Positions 8,818 through 17,016 of a stretch of 64,000 nt of DNA are shown one piece after another. The notes under the pieces are model-generated. The model saw only the letters and a program-made list of their open reading frames with translations, did not search any database and was not told the DNA's origin. Source of the DNA: JALQUL01 sp964556425 (GTDB lineage: Bacteria > Pseudomonadota > Gammaproteobacteria > Burkholderiales > Burkholderiaceae_C). Numbering within the stretch: the stretch's first letter is position 1; every line of letters begins with the position of its first letter. The stretch spans positions 1-64,000 of the forward strand of contig CAZKWC010000009.1 in NCBI GenBank assembly GCA_964556425.1, read 5' to 3'. The position numbers and the translations under genes were made by a program.

Positions 8818-10953
8818 TTAATAATTTAAGCCAAGTATTATGATCTCTTGACTTTGTATAGTTTTGAGTAAGGTCACAAAGAGTCTTTTTTGTGCAGTAT
8901 CGTAAGAGGCTAAATAATCCACTCCAGCTACCAGTTCTACATTATTGGCTTTGAGAACAGTTGGTCTACCATCGTAATTATAAAAAACAAATAACGGATT
9001 TTTGGCCGTTAAGTTACTGTTAAGGGCTGAGCTGTTTGCTAGCTTGAATTGGACAGCAGAATTGCGTAATTGAATTTCATGTGCCAAATATTGTGGGTTG
9101 TACCAAGTGGTCAAGGAGCCATTCGAGGATATAACTGACTCAATAGTACAACCAGGTAATATGGCTTGACAGTGATACTTACCCGATGGTTGAAAATCAA
9201 TTAACTCAGTTAGTTTTAAAAAGTTACTAATCGCATGAGTGTTAGCAATAGTTTTTTGAACTGGATCATTATTGCTGTTGTTATATTCATCCCAAACAAT
9301 AGAAGTTGCATATTTTCTTTGATTTTTTCCTGATTGCGTACCAGAGTATAAAAAATTATAAAAACTACTCGATCCTAGATATCCATAAGGAGAACCCCAT
9401 GCCATGATTTTACCAGTAGTTGGATTAGCAGAAAATTCACCGTAGGGCCCCGAAAATTGCATCATTTGATACGGCCAAGCCCAGCTGCAAGGCATGACTT
9501 TGTTTTCTGAGGGACATGCCATACCTTGTTGAGAGGTTTTATTTAACAAACCACCTACACCGTCTTGGTATCCCATAAATAAATCTGTTTGTGTTTGCAC
9601 AATACCAAACTCTAAAGGACTGGTGACTGGTCTCGCCTTATTATAATTAAGTGGTATAGCTTCATTGTAGGTCCAAGGGGTACTACTTCTAATACCGTCA
9701 TTTTGTGTCGCTACAAACTTCTTACCTCCAGCTCCCCATTCCACCATTTTGACTAATTCAGAGTTGCCTTGGCTGGCTTTTTTACCGTCCCATCCAATTG
9801 AACCATAGGGGCCTCGGGTGTCCATTTTGTAGTTGTCAAAATTAATGTTATTAGGATTGATTACTTTGTCCATTTGCCAATTAACTGACCATATGGGATT
9901 GTTTTGTCCGGCGACGACTAACCATTCAATAATAGTTGGAATTTGTATGCCATATCCACCTCCCTCGTAATCACGAACATAGTTCATTTTGATTTGATGA
10001 ATAGAGTGATTAGCCCCAGCAAAAACGGTGGTAGTAATGGCCGATGGTGGCATAGCTGAGCTTAATGGTGAATTACCATTTTGGCTATTATGTGATACTA
10101 AATAACCAAAACCTGGATGACCAACGGCATCATCTGTGGCTTCATAACGAGTGTTGGAGTTTTGTCCCTTCATGACATAACTATAAAGATAAGAACCTAA
10201 ATTCACACTTCTTGCCTTGTCTTGGCCATCTACCCAACTAACACAATTAACGGTCTCTACTCGATTGGCTTCAAGACCACGCCTCGCCCCACTGGCAGTG
10301 GCTTTTACTAATCCTGAATTATTATTAAAATTTTGGTGACTTTGAATGCTTAAATTACTTACAACGGTAGCTGCAGAATTGGTGTTGCTATTAGGGCATG
10401 TTTCAAAAGGTGTAGCTGCTGCTATTACGACATTATTACTATTAGTAGATGTGGGTGACACCACTTCAGGCCTGTATTTTGCAGTGGGTGCTATTTTATT
10501 AGTACTTGAATTTTGTGCAGATATGATCGATTGCTCAGAAAGTTGACTGGCGATTGGAAGGGGTAGAGTTTCTGAACTACTATTTTGGCTGTTGGAGCTC
10601 GTGCTCTCTTGGTCTTGCAGTTTGTCAGGATGAGGGCCACAGCCACTTAATACGGAAAATAAATGAAAACAAAAAATGAGGGTGAAATATTTGGATGTTT
10701 TTTTTAAATGAAAGTTATTTTTTATTTTTAAGACATTTATCCTATTCAACACATAAAGACTTTGTAAGCATTGAGATAATCTATATTCTTTGTATAGTCT
10801 AAAAAGAATGGTATTAATGATTGAGTAAGGTTTTTTAATAAATACATTTTGTAGATTATTAAAACCTATTTTATTAATCAAATTATTATTTCGTTGAGGA
10901 AAAATATAATTGATTGTTAAAAATAATTGTTGTATTAATGAAGATAAATACAT
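8818..10953 (-). CDS. Large secreted lipoprotein of unknown function
   Basis: I do not recognise the family. The frame is open for 711 codons from an ATG at 10953 that has an AAAGG ribosome site eight bases upstream. A lipoprotein signal sits far inside: a hydrophobic stretch ending in the lipobox LSGC, with Cys105. A GTG (10752) or TTG (10749) would give a more normal signal peptide of about 37 residues, so the first 67 residues may be untranslated or a separate leader. After the Cys comes a Ser/Asn/Thr-rich linker to about residue 190, then roughly 500 residues rich in aromatic residues, Gly and Asn, with no catalytic motif I can name. Cys pairs in the body suggest a disulfide-bonded exported protein. 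It lies downstream of a kinase/regulator pair in the same direction and may be their target. Confidence 0.6.
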   Translation of the reverse strand: MYLSSLIQQLFLTINYIFPQRNNNLINKIGFNNLQNVFIKKPYSIINTILFRLYKEYRLSQCLQSLYVLNRINVLKIKNNFHLKKTSKYFTLIFCFHLFSVLSGCGPHPDKLQDQESTSSNSQNSSSETLPLPIASQLSEQSIISAQNSSTNKIAPTAKYRPEVVSPTSTNSNNVVIAAATPFETCPNSNTNSAATVVSNLSIQSHQNFNNNSGLVKATASGARRGLEANRVETVNCVSWVDGQDKARSVNLGSYLYSYVMKGQNSNTRYEATDDAVGHPGFGYLVSHNSQNGNSPLSSAMPPSAITTTVFAGANHSIHQIKMNYVRDYEGGGYGIQIPTIIEWLVVAGQNNPIWSVNWQMDKVINPNNINFDNYKMDTRGPYGSIGWDGKKASQGNSELVKMVEWGAGGKKFVATQNDGIRSSTPWTYNEAIPLNYNKARPVTSPLEFGIVQTQTDLFMGYQDGVGGLLNKTSQQGMACPSENKVMPCSWAWPYQMMQFSGPYGEFSANPTTGKIMAWGSPYGYLGSSSFYNFLYSGTQSGKNQRKYATSIVWDEYNNSNNDPVQKTIANTHAISNFLKLTELIDFQPSGKYHCQAILPGCTIESVISSNGSLTTWYNPQYLAHEIQLRNSAVQFKLANSSALNSNLTAKNPLFVFYNYDGRPTVLKANNVELVAGVDYLASYDTAQKRLFVTLLKTIQSQEIIILGLNY

Positions 10954-11028
10954 TATTTTACCTTTTAAATAAAATTATCAAAAATATTAATTAAGTATGA
11001 TTCAATTATTTAAAATAGTTATTGGTAA

Positions 11029-11805
11029 TTATAATAAACTATCTAAAGTAATCCAAAACACACTGCCATTATTAGAACTATTAAAACCAATTTCATAATT
11101 GGCTAAATCAGCTATTTTCTTCACTAAATATAAGCCTTGGCCTTGCCCGCTCTGATGTGATTCAAAAGGTTGGTTAAAAATCCAACTCTGATCTTCAATT
11201 GATATTCCTCTGCCAGAATCTCTTACCTCAAATTTTTGATATTGAGACCGATAAACAATCCAAACACCCCCTGTGAAAGTGTTTTTAATAGCATTGTCAA
11301 TAAAATTAGATAAAATTAAATCTAAATATTTATAATCTTGATAAATGACGTCATTTGAACTTTTGAAATGTAGCCTTAAACCTTTGTCTGCTGCAATTTC
11401 ATGAAATTTATTATTAAGTTGTTGAAATAAATCATTTATTTGTATTTCATTGTTTTTATTTTCAGAATTTTTATCAAGACTGTAACTAGAATAATATTCA
11501 ATATTTTTTTGTTGCTCTAATAGATTGAGTTGGATTTTTTCTAATAATTCAATATTATTTTTAAAGTTAACTTTATTATTTATATTGTTATTAATTATTT
11601 TTAATAATATTTTTATTGATAGAATAGGTTGTTGGAAATTATGAAAAACTATTTTTGAAAATGTTTTTTCATTTAATAATTTTAAGTTTAAATAATTAAT
11701 TTCAAGTTCTAATTTTTTTAATAACTTATTATTTTGAATATTTTTATTAATAAAAATAAATAAAATTATTAAAACTATTATTAATATAAAAAGTAAATAA
11801 AACAT
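11029..11805 (-). CDS. Small membrane-anchored sensor histidine kinase
   Basis: The 258-aa protein has one N-terminal transmembrane helix (residues 2-19), an AT-codon-driven Asn/Lys/Ile-rich coiled-coil region, a degenerate H-box with His55 ('FHNFQQPI') and a HATPase domain. The N box ('NFIDNAIKN'), G1 box ('RDSGRGIS') and G2 box ('GQGQGLYLVKKIA') are visible. No periplasmic or PAS sensor domain is present, so signal input is unclear. The start is four bases after the stop of the upstream response regulator, so the two are cotranscribed and probably cognate. Base composition is markedly more AT-rich than in the flanking housekeeping genes, which hints at foreign origin or relaxed selection on the linker. 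Confidence 0.85.
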   Translation of the reverse strand: MFYLLFILIIVLIILFIFINKNIQNNKLLKKLELEINYLNLKLLNEKTFSKIVFHNFQQPILSIKILLKIINNNINNKVNFKNNIELLEKIQLNLLEQQKNIEYYSSYSLDKNSENKNNEIQINDLFQQLNNKFHEIAADKGLRLHFKSSNDVIYQDYKYLDLILSNFIDNAIKNTFTGGVWIVYRSQYQKFEVRDSGRGISIEDQSWIFNQPFESHQSGQGQGLYLVKKIADLANYEIGFNSSNNGSVFWITLDSLL

Positions 11806-11809
11806 TATT

Positions 11810-12478
11810 TTATAATAACCAGTCTTGTGACTTCACGATTGCTTCAGTTCTATTTTTTACTTGTAAAGTAGAATATAAGCTATGCAAATGGCTTTTAATA
11901 GTACCTAATTCAAGTCCTAAATCACGGGCAATTAATTTACTGGGTTTACCTTGATGAAGTAGTTGTAATATTTCTCTTTGGCGCTGTGTTAAGCAATTCT
12001 TGGGATATTTTGTAACTACTTTTTTAAGTTTAATAGGCCGTAAACTATTTCTTAATACTGATGTTGTATCTTGAATATTCAAGGCTAATTTAATTTCATT
12101 AATTAATACTTGCGGGTCTTCACTTTTATGGACCACAGAATAAACACCACATCTTTTTAAATTATTGGTTAAATTGGGATCATCAAGCCCAGTGCAAACA
12201 ATGACTTTTGCATTTTTACTTTGAGCTAAAACTTGTTTTACCGACTCAATACCCACCATGCCAGGCATTCTTAAATCAAGTAAAACGACGTTTAAATTGT
12301 GCTTGAGTGCTTGTAATTGAGTAAAAAGACTTTCACTATTAAAAGCAAAATGACAATCTGCATTGGTCCATTCATTCTTTAATAACAAAGTGAGGCAATG
12401 CCTTACCAATGAGTGGTCATCAGCAATTAAAAACTGAAAGTTAGATTGAGCTGTGGTATTGAGATTGCTTTTAAACAT
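11810..12478 (-). CDS. LuxR/NarL-type response regulator
   Basis: A receiver domain (residues 15-130) has the acidic pair Asp20-Asp21, phospho-acceptor Asp68 ('VVLLDLRMPGM') and a conserved Lys in 'VVHKSE'. It is followed by a C-terminal LuxR helix-turn-helix ('LTQRQREILQLL', 'GLELGTIKSHLHSLY'). I choose the ATG at 12478, which has AGGTGA five bases upstream; an in-frame GTG at 12487 is also open. Four bases downstream the histidine kinase begins, making a two-gene regulatory unit followed by the lipoprotein. The spacing of inverted repeats just upstream (12494-12664) is compatible with autoregulation, which is an inference. Confidence 0.9.
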   Translation of the reverse strand: MFKSNLNTTAQSNFQFLIADDHSLVRHCLTLLLKNEWTNADCHFAFNSESLFTQLQALKHNLNVVLLDLRMPGMVGIESVKQVLAQSKNAKVIVCTGLDDPNLTNNLKRCGVYSVVHKSEDPQVLINEIKLALNIQDTTSVLRNSLRPIKLKKVVTKYPKNCLTQRQREILQLLHQGKPSKLIARDLGLELGTIKSHLHSLYSTLQVKNRTEAIVKSQDWLL

Positions 12479-13097
12479 TTTGATCACCTATTTTTTTGGT
12501 ACTGTCCATAAACATGTTTTGGAGTGTACCAAAATTTAATTATTTGTGCAATATTTTGTGAAAATGTTGTATTTTTTTGTAATTTTATAAAAATTGGTGT
12601 GTTTTTTACTTTTATGGTACCATCCAAAGAGTCGCCATCTTTTAAAAATCAATACCAAAACATGATGTATTTTGATTTTTACAAAAGAGGAGAGGTCTTC
12701 ATTTGTTAATGAATATGGTTGACCACAGGTGCTTTAAATGCCATTTTTTTAGTCTTTTGATACTTCTATTGGTTAGATCTAATCAATCTTTGGTGCCGTC
12801 TAAGTGCTTAAGAGTTGTTTTGACAAAGTGTGTAACTTAGCTCTGGAACTATTCAAACTTCAGGTGTTTATGCAGAATTGGGTTATTTATATAACTTATG
12901 GCGAGGTTCAAAATTCAAAATTGTCTTTGTACACAAACGACTTCCTCAACGGAGTTATTTGAGTCAAAACTTACACAGACGTATTGGATATAACTTCACA
13001 ATTGAGTTGTAATTGATTTTTAAATAATTGTTTTTGTTCAAACATTTATTTATTGTTCAGTTAAAATTGTTTTTTACCGAAAGTAGGCAAAGAGTCA
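12479..13097. promoter_or_regulatory. Divergent intergenic region with inverted repeats
   Basis: This 0.6-kb gap separates the response regulator (minus) from the GntR gene (plus) and is very AT-rich. TTTTGGTAC (12494-12502) is repeated inverted as GTACCAAAA (12526-12534). CATGTTTTGG (12513-12522) is repeated inverted as CCAAAACATG (12655-12664). A palindrome ATGGTACCAT lies at 12614-12623. The shared GGTAC/CCAAAA elements suggest a multi-site operator near the regulator's promoter. Short open frames here (12524-12709 and 12709-12840) look like chance. The right half, about 12850-13097, shows nothing I can name. Confidence 0.4.
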
Positions 13098-13847
13098 ATG
13101 TCCATTCATGAAAGCTTGTTGCATATAAAGTTAGACGCAAGTGCTGCAGAGCCTTTGTGGCGTCAGCTTTATAACGAGCTCAATCAATTGCTGACTAACG
13201 GTGAATTACAACAAGGCTTTACTTTGCCATCTGAGCGCGATCTCAGCCAGCATTTATCCATCAGTCGCAGCACTGTTAAACGCTGTTACGATGAACTACG
13301 TTTTCAGAAAATGATTGGTGGCAAGGGAAAAGTGGGCAGTGTCGTAAGAAGTCCAGAGAAAGTCAATCCTGTAATGGGAAAACTAAAGGGTTTTACCCAA
13401 GAAATGACTGAATTGGGTAAGGTACCAAGTAGTTCGGTCGTGCAATGTGTAGTGGCGCAAGACAGGGCCATTGCTTCGGTATTTGGTAGGCCTTCACATG
13501 CAGAGTTTTTACACCTGATTCGAATTCGATACGCAGATGAAGTACCAATGACCCGAGAGGTCGCTTGGTATGATTTAACTCTTGCTCCAGAACTAAAAGA
13601 GTGGAATGCCCAAGGTTCTATTTATGACTTTATTCAAAGCAAATGTAGCCTTACACTTGATAAAGCCGAGCAGAGTATAGAGGCAGTAAATAGCAATAAA
13701 GAAGAATCGGAAGCATTTGGTTTTGTCACACCTACCCCTTGTTTATTATTAAAACGCTGGACAAGAGCGACTTCAGGCCAGTTGGTAGAATATGTGGAAG
13801 GTACTTTTAGAGGTGATGCTTATGTTTATAGGCTACAACTTGCTTAA
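13098..13847 (+). CDS. GntR-family regulator, HutC/UTRA subfamily
   Basis: The 249-aa protein has an N-terminal winged helix-turn-helix (residues 15-80, with 'LPSERDLSQHLSISRSTVKR') and a C-terminal UTRA effector domain ('LHLIRIRYADEVPMTREVAWY', then 'LLLKRWTRATSGQLVEYVEG'). UTRA regulators typically bind phosphorylated sugars, amino sugars or histidine-pathway intermediates. It faces the PfkB-kinase/SemiSWEET genes from the other side in a convergent arrangement, so control of sugar uptake and phosphorylation is a reasonable inference, though the shared region is at the 3' ends rather than at promoters. Ligand and targets are unknown. Confidence 0.88.
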   Translation: MSIHESLLHIKLDASAAEPLWRQLYNELNQLLTNGELQQGFTLPSERDLSQHLSISRSTVKRCYDELRFQKMIGGKGKVGSVVRSPEKVNPVMGKLKGFTQEMTELGKVPSSSVVQCVVAQDRAIASVFGRPSHAEFLHLIRIRYADEVPMTREVAWYDLTLAPELKEWNAQGSIYDFIQSKCSLTLDKAEQSIEAVNSNKEESEAFGFVTPTPCLLLKRWTRATSGQLVEYVEGTFRGDAYVYRLQLA

Positions 13848-13978
13848 AGAACTTATGCAAAATGCTTAACTGCATTCTTTGCATGCTCATCAATAGGCAA
13901 TTTAGAGAAAATTTTGTAAGTGGCTGTGAAAAATTACAATTAACCTAAGAGTTTTTTCTAAGGCCAAGTAATTTCTTA

Positions 13979-14002
13979 TAGCCTGAAATTGCTTGCAGGC
14001 TA
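13979..14002. terminator. Weak stem-loop between convergent genes
   Basis: TAGCCTG and CAGGCTA form a seven-base stem with a ten-base loop in the 230-base gap between the GntR gene and the sugar kinase. Neither side has a long T-run, so it may be a weak or Rho-assisted end. No better terminator is seen in this gap. Confidence 0.3.
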
Positions 14003-14076
14003 ATTAAAAATTGTTAGTTGGGTTTTAAAGAATTTTGCAATTAGCGGCTTAAAAAATCACTTCTAGACCTAAACGG

Positions 14077-15051
14077 TTAATTTTCTAAAATTGCGTTTAA
14101 CTGATGCGAGTAAGGAAGTATGTTTAAAACACCAGTATGACTAGCCAGATGAGCACCGAAAGCATTACCCCAGCGTAGGCATTCATCAAGTGGGAGGTTT
14201 TTAACATAAGCAAAACAAAATCCGCAGGCAAATCCATCTCCGGCTCCTACAGTATCAATCGCATGAATTTTTTTTGCTGGTTTATATAACAATTCACCTG
14301 AGACATTGGATGATTTTGGCCTTTGAAAAGCCATACAACCTAAAGCACCAAGGGTGATTATGAGTAGTTGTAAGTCACTCCATTTTTGCCAGAATAAAGG
14401 TAATAGGGTTTGTATTTTGGCTTGTATCGCTTCAATATTGTTACCTAATGGGTCATCTAGCGCTAATAAATATTGGGCCTCTATTTCATTACAAATGATG
14501 ATATGAGTGTGTTGCTCAATACTTGGTGTAGGTGTTTGCCAAGGAGAGGGATTCAGTACGGTAGCAATGTTGTGGGCTCTGGCTATTTCAAAGCTTGTTT
14601 GTACAGCAGTAATGGAGGTCTCAAATTGCCCATACACCAACTGAGCTTGTTCAATTGAGCTTCTAGCTTGTTCAATATGACTTGAATCTAGTAATAAGTT
14701 GGCACCTAAAGATACTGCAATTGCATTTTGACCGTCTTTTGCAATCCAACCTGAACCCCAACCAGATGAGCCCTCAAATTGAAAAATGTATTGATCATTC
14801 ATTTGTTCTTTTTTGAATAAATCAAGTAGAACAGTAGCTGCAGAGTCAGTACCACAGCCAATTAAAGAATCAATAGAAAGTCCAAGACGGTGTAATCCAA
14901 TGGCAACATTTAAACCCTTACCTCCAGCCTCTATTTGTACCTTGCTTGCACTTAATGTTTCACCAGCAAGCGGAATTCTGGGAACAAACCAGCAACAAGC
15001 TTGTACAAAATTACTTACTACAAAAACGGAAGGACTAATATTGGATGGCAT
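14077..15051 (-). CDS. PfkB/ribokinase-family sugar kinase
   Basis: It is predicted to phosphorylate a sugar or nucleoside with ATP in the cytoplasm. The PfkB N-terminal glycine motif ('EAGGKGLNVAIGLHRLG') and the C-terminal signature with catalytic Asp ('DTVGAGDGFACGF') are both present. I start at the ATG at 15051 (324 aa), which opens with 'MPSNISPSVFVV'; an upstream TTG would overlap the neighbouring SemiSWEET gene. That gene ends four bases upstream, so kinase and transporter are in one transcript. Ribokinase, fructokinase or a related activity cannot be told apart by eye. The linkage suggests the kinase traps a sugar that enters through the SemiSWEET pores. Confidence 0.88.
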   Translation of the reverse strand: MPSNISPSVFVVSNFVQACCWFVPRIPLAGETLSASKVQIEAGGKGLNVAIGLHRLGLSIDSLIGCGTDSAATVLLDLFKKEQMNDQYIFQFEGSSGWGSGWIAKDGQNAIAVSLGANLLLDSSHIEQARSSIEQAQLVYGQFETSITAVQTSFEIARAHNIATVLNPSPWQTPTPSIEQHTHIIICNEIEAQYLLALDDPLGNNIEAIQAKIQTLLPLFWQKWSDLQLLIITLGALGCMAFQRPKSSNVSGELLYKPAKKIHAIDTVGAGDGFACGFCFAYVKNLPLDECLRWGNAFGAHLASHTGVLNILPYSHQLNAILEN

Positions 15052-15055
15052 GAAA

Positions 15056-15316
15056 TTATTTTTTTTCAAATTTAATTTTCATGATGGCAATAGCTCCAGT
15101 GAGAACTACCATAATAGAGTTACCAACTATTAAAGGTAAGTCATTTCTTAAAATACCATACACCAACCAAAGTGCAAGACCTACTGTAATAATGGCGTAA
15201 GTAGATAATGAAATACCGCTTACGTCTCTAGTTTTCCATGTACGCCAAACTTGGGGTACAAAAGAAGAAGTACTGCAACAGGTAGCTATTAAGCCCAAAA
15301 TATCAAGTGAAGTCAT
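15056..15316 (-). CDS. SemiSWEET sugar transporter, copy 1
   Basis: SemiSWEETs are three-helix half-transporters that dimerise to carry sugars down a gradient. This 86-aa protein has three hydrophobic segments, the PQ-loop motif ('SFVPQVWRTWKT') in helix 1, conserved Trp and Tyr in 'LALWLVYGIL' and Asn in 'VGNSIMV', matching the known sugar-site residues. I start at the ATG at 15316; a TTG five codons upstream is less likely. It is followed by the PfkB kinase four bases on. By hand alignment about 59 of 85 positions are identical to the second copy just upstream, so the pair arose by tandem duplication. Confidence 0.9.
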   Translation of the reverse strand: MTSLDILGLIATCCSTSSFVPQVWRTWKTRDVSGISLSTYAIITVGLALWLVYGILRNDLPLIVGNSIMVVLTGAIAIMKIKFEKK

Positions 15317-15427
15317 ATTAATTCTTAACAATAAAGTGTATTGTTTGAATTTAATTTTCTTCTATTTATTTGTCAATAGAGATAACGCTAAATGAGATTA
15401 TTTTTTTAATTAAAAAAATATTTAATT

Positions 15428-15694
15428 TCAATTATTTGGTTTAGAAAATTTAATTTTCATCACTGCAATACTACCAGTCAAGATAACCATTATTGAGTTA
15501 GCTACAGTAATAGGTAAATCATGTTTTAATACGCCATATATCAACCATAAAGCTAATCCAAATGTAATGATTAAATAAGTGGGTAAAGAGATGGCGCTTA
15601 CATCTTTTGTTTTCCAAACTTGCCAAATTTGCGGTAAAAAAGAGGATGTAGTAACAAAGCTAGCACTGAGGCCAAGGATATCTAAGGGGGTCAT
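15428..15694 (-). CDS. SemiSWEET sugar transporter, copy 2
   Basis: This 88-aa paralogue of the gene at 15056 has the same three-helix layout, the PQ-loop motif ('SFLPQIWQVWKT'), 'LALWLIYGVL' and 'VANSIMV'. Differences cluster at the start of helix 1 (residues 10-15) and in the short loops, so the two pores may differ in gating or the chains may pair with each other. A gap of 111 AT-rich bases separates the copies and could hold a second promoter. The gene order copy 2, copy 1, kinase on the minus strand suggests one sugar-use operon. Substrate is unknown; glucose or sucrose is known for some family members. Confidence 0.9.
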   Translation of the reverse strand: MTPLDILGLSASFVTTSSFLPQIWQVWKTKDVSAISLPTYLIITFGLALWLIYGVLKHDLPITVANSIMVILTGSIAVMKIKFSKPNN

Positions 15695-15785
15695 AGTGAA
15701 TGAAGTAGGCTGTTAAGGAAGATATAGCGTTGAAGAATATTGATCAAGTTGATGTTTGAACCATAAAGTCCAAATAACATAATAC

Positions 15786-16322
15786 TTATTCAACTTCAAG
15801 CCAGACCCATTTTTGATCGGTTTTGAATTTACCTATGTATTGTAGGTGCAATACGTATTTACCCTTTGGTAAACTAGCTTCAGTTAGCCAATTCTTTTCA
15901 TTTTCTGACTCTGCGGCAATTTTTTGTTGTTGCAAAGGGTAAACATCTACATCAGCTTCATCAACCTCTGGCCCTAAGATGGCTTGAGCAAAAATTTTCG
16001 CTTGTTTGATAATATAAAAAACAAACTCACCCTTTACTGGCTTTTTTACCATCCATAAAAACTCAGGAACATTGATATTGTGCTGTCTTGCTTGTGCAAA
16101 TAGCTGTTTCTGTTCAATGCTATCCACAATTTCAACTACTTCTTGTTCATTAATTTGTGCATCAAAACAATGACCTGTTTTTTGTGCACAAATTTTCTCG
16201 ATATCTAAAATAGGGGTTGATGCTTGGCTAGTGGACGATGGGGGTATAGTGAGAGAGTTGGTTTGTGCAAAGGCATTAGCACAGCAGCCCAAATAAAAAG
16301 CAAATACAAAAATAAACTTCAT
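15786..16322 (-). CDS. Exported protein of unknown function
   Basis: I do not recognise this 178-aa protein. It has a clear Sec signal peptide (residues 1-19, with an 'ANAFA' cleavage site before Gln), a Ser/Thr/Pro-rich linker, two Cys in 'ICAQKTGHCFD' that could form a disulfide, and a mixed alpha/beta body ending in a strand-like 'WVWLEVE'. It should be periplasmic. No membrane segment follows the signal. It is on the same strand as the SemiSWEET genes but about 90 bases upstream with no obvious functional tie. Confidence 0.7.
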   Translation of the reverse strand: MKFIFVFAFYLGCCANAFAQTNSLTIPPSSTSQASTPILDIEKICAQKTGHCFDAQINEQEVVEIVDSIEQKQLFAQARQHNINVPEFLWMVKKPVKGEFVFYIIKQAKIFAQAILGPEVDEADVDVYPLQQQKIAAESENEKNWLTEASLPKGKYVLHLQYIGKFKTDQKWVWLEVE

Positions 16323-16646
16323 GAAACCCTTGTTTTATGGATGTTAATTTAGAGTAATAAACGTATTTTTTTCAAGACTCGATAGAAAATGAAGCAAAAT
16401 TATTGCAATTATTACCACTGAAAATGTTAAAGATGGGGGGCTTGATAGTTTTGTTAAGTTTTAAAAACTAGAGTGAATATTAGCAATTAAACTGATTTGG
16501 GCCCCAGCGTGTAAGGGGTTTTTAATTGACTTTATTATTACTCAACATCCTTAATTGAATGGCTTGTAAATTATGAATTTGGCCTCATATAAACTGCCTA
16601 AAATTTCAATTTTAAAATTTATCACCACTTGTACAATCTCCTTATT
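16323..16646. other. AT-rich divergent intergenic gap
   Basis: This gap lies between the exported-protein gene (minus) and the glutaredoxin-like gene (plus) and must hold promoters for both. I see no convincing operator, repeat or RNA gene. TTAATTGA occurs twice (near 16520 and 16550) but is too AT-rich to interpret. Confidence 0.5.
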
Positions 16647-17015
16647 ATGACCAGACCAATTCTACCCACTACACAAATTCATTCTGCTATTCAAACTAAA
16701 ATTGCTCAGCTCCATATTGAAATGATTCAAGAAGTTGAGCAGGCCATACAAGCACATGATATTGTGGTGCTAGGAATGTCTGGTAACCCATTCGTTGGAA
16801 AAGCTCGTAAATCGCTTGATGCTTTAGCACTAGCGCATCATGATATTGATTACGGAAATTATTTCAGCATGTGGCGCAAGCGTAATGTTTTAAAAATGTG
16901 GACAGGTTGGCCCACATTTCCCATGGTTTTCGTAAAAGGTGTGTTGGTAGGAGGAGCCACTGACCTTAAAGCCATAATTGAATCGGGTGAACTACAACAA
17001 ATGTTAAAAAAATAA
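16647..17015 (+). CDS. Glutaredoxin-fold protein without active-site cysteine
   Basis: The C-terminal two thirds matches monothiol glutaredoxins: 'WPTFPMVFVKGVLVGG' is the TVPQIF-type cis-proline strand and the 'GG' turn, followed by 'DLKAIIESGEL'. The position of the CGFS/CPYC active site instead reads 'MSGNPFVGKARK', and the whole 122-aa protein contains no cysteine. It therefore cannot do thiol-disulfide exchange or ligate an Fe-S cluster through its own thiol. From memory, similar sequences with 'GMxxNPF' at this place occur in other Burkholderiales, so the loss is not a local mutation. I use the ATG at 16647; an upstream TTG at 16629 is open. Its stop lies one base from the convergent RnfB-like gene. 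Confidence 0.8.
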   Translation: MTRPILPTTQIHSAIQTKIAQLHIEMIQEVEQAIQAHDIVVLGMSGNPFVGKARKSLDALALAHHDIDYGNYFSMWRKRNVLKMWTGWPTFPMVFVKGVLVGGATDLKAIIESGELQQMLKK

Positions 17016-17016
17016 T

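Noticed and set aside
12524..12709. Open frame of 61 codons in the gap upstream of the UTRA-type regulator
   Set aside because: Phe/Ile-rich translation typical of AT-rich non-coding DNA, no ribosome site, and it overlaps inverted repeats that look regulatory.
12709..12840. Open frame of 43 codons with a hydrophobic centre
   Set aside because: The AGGAGAGG sequence upstream is about 14 bases away, too far for a good ribosome site, and nothing supports a real gene.
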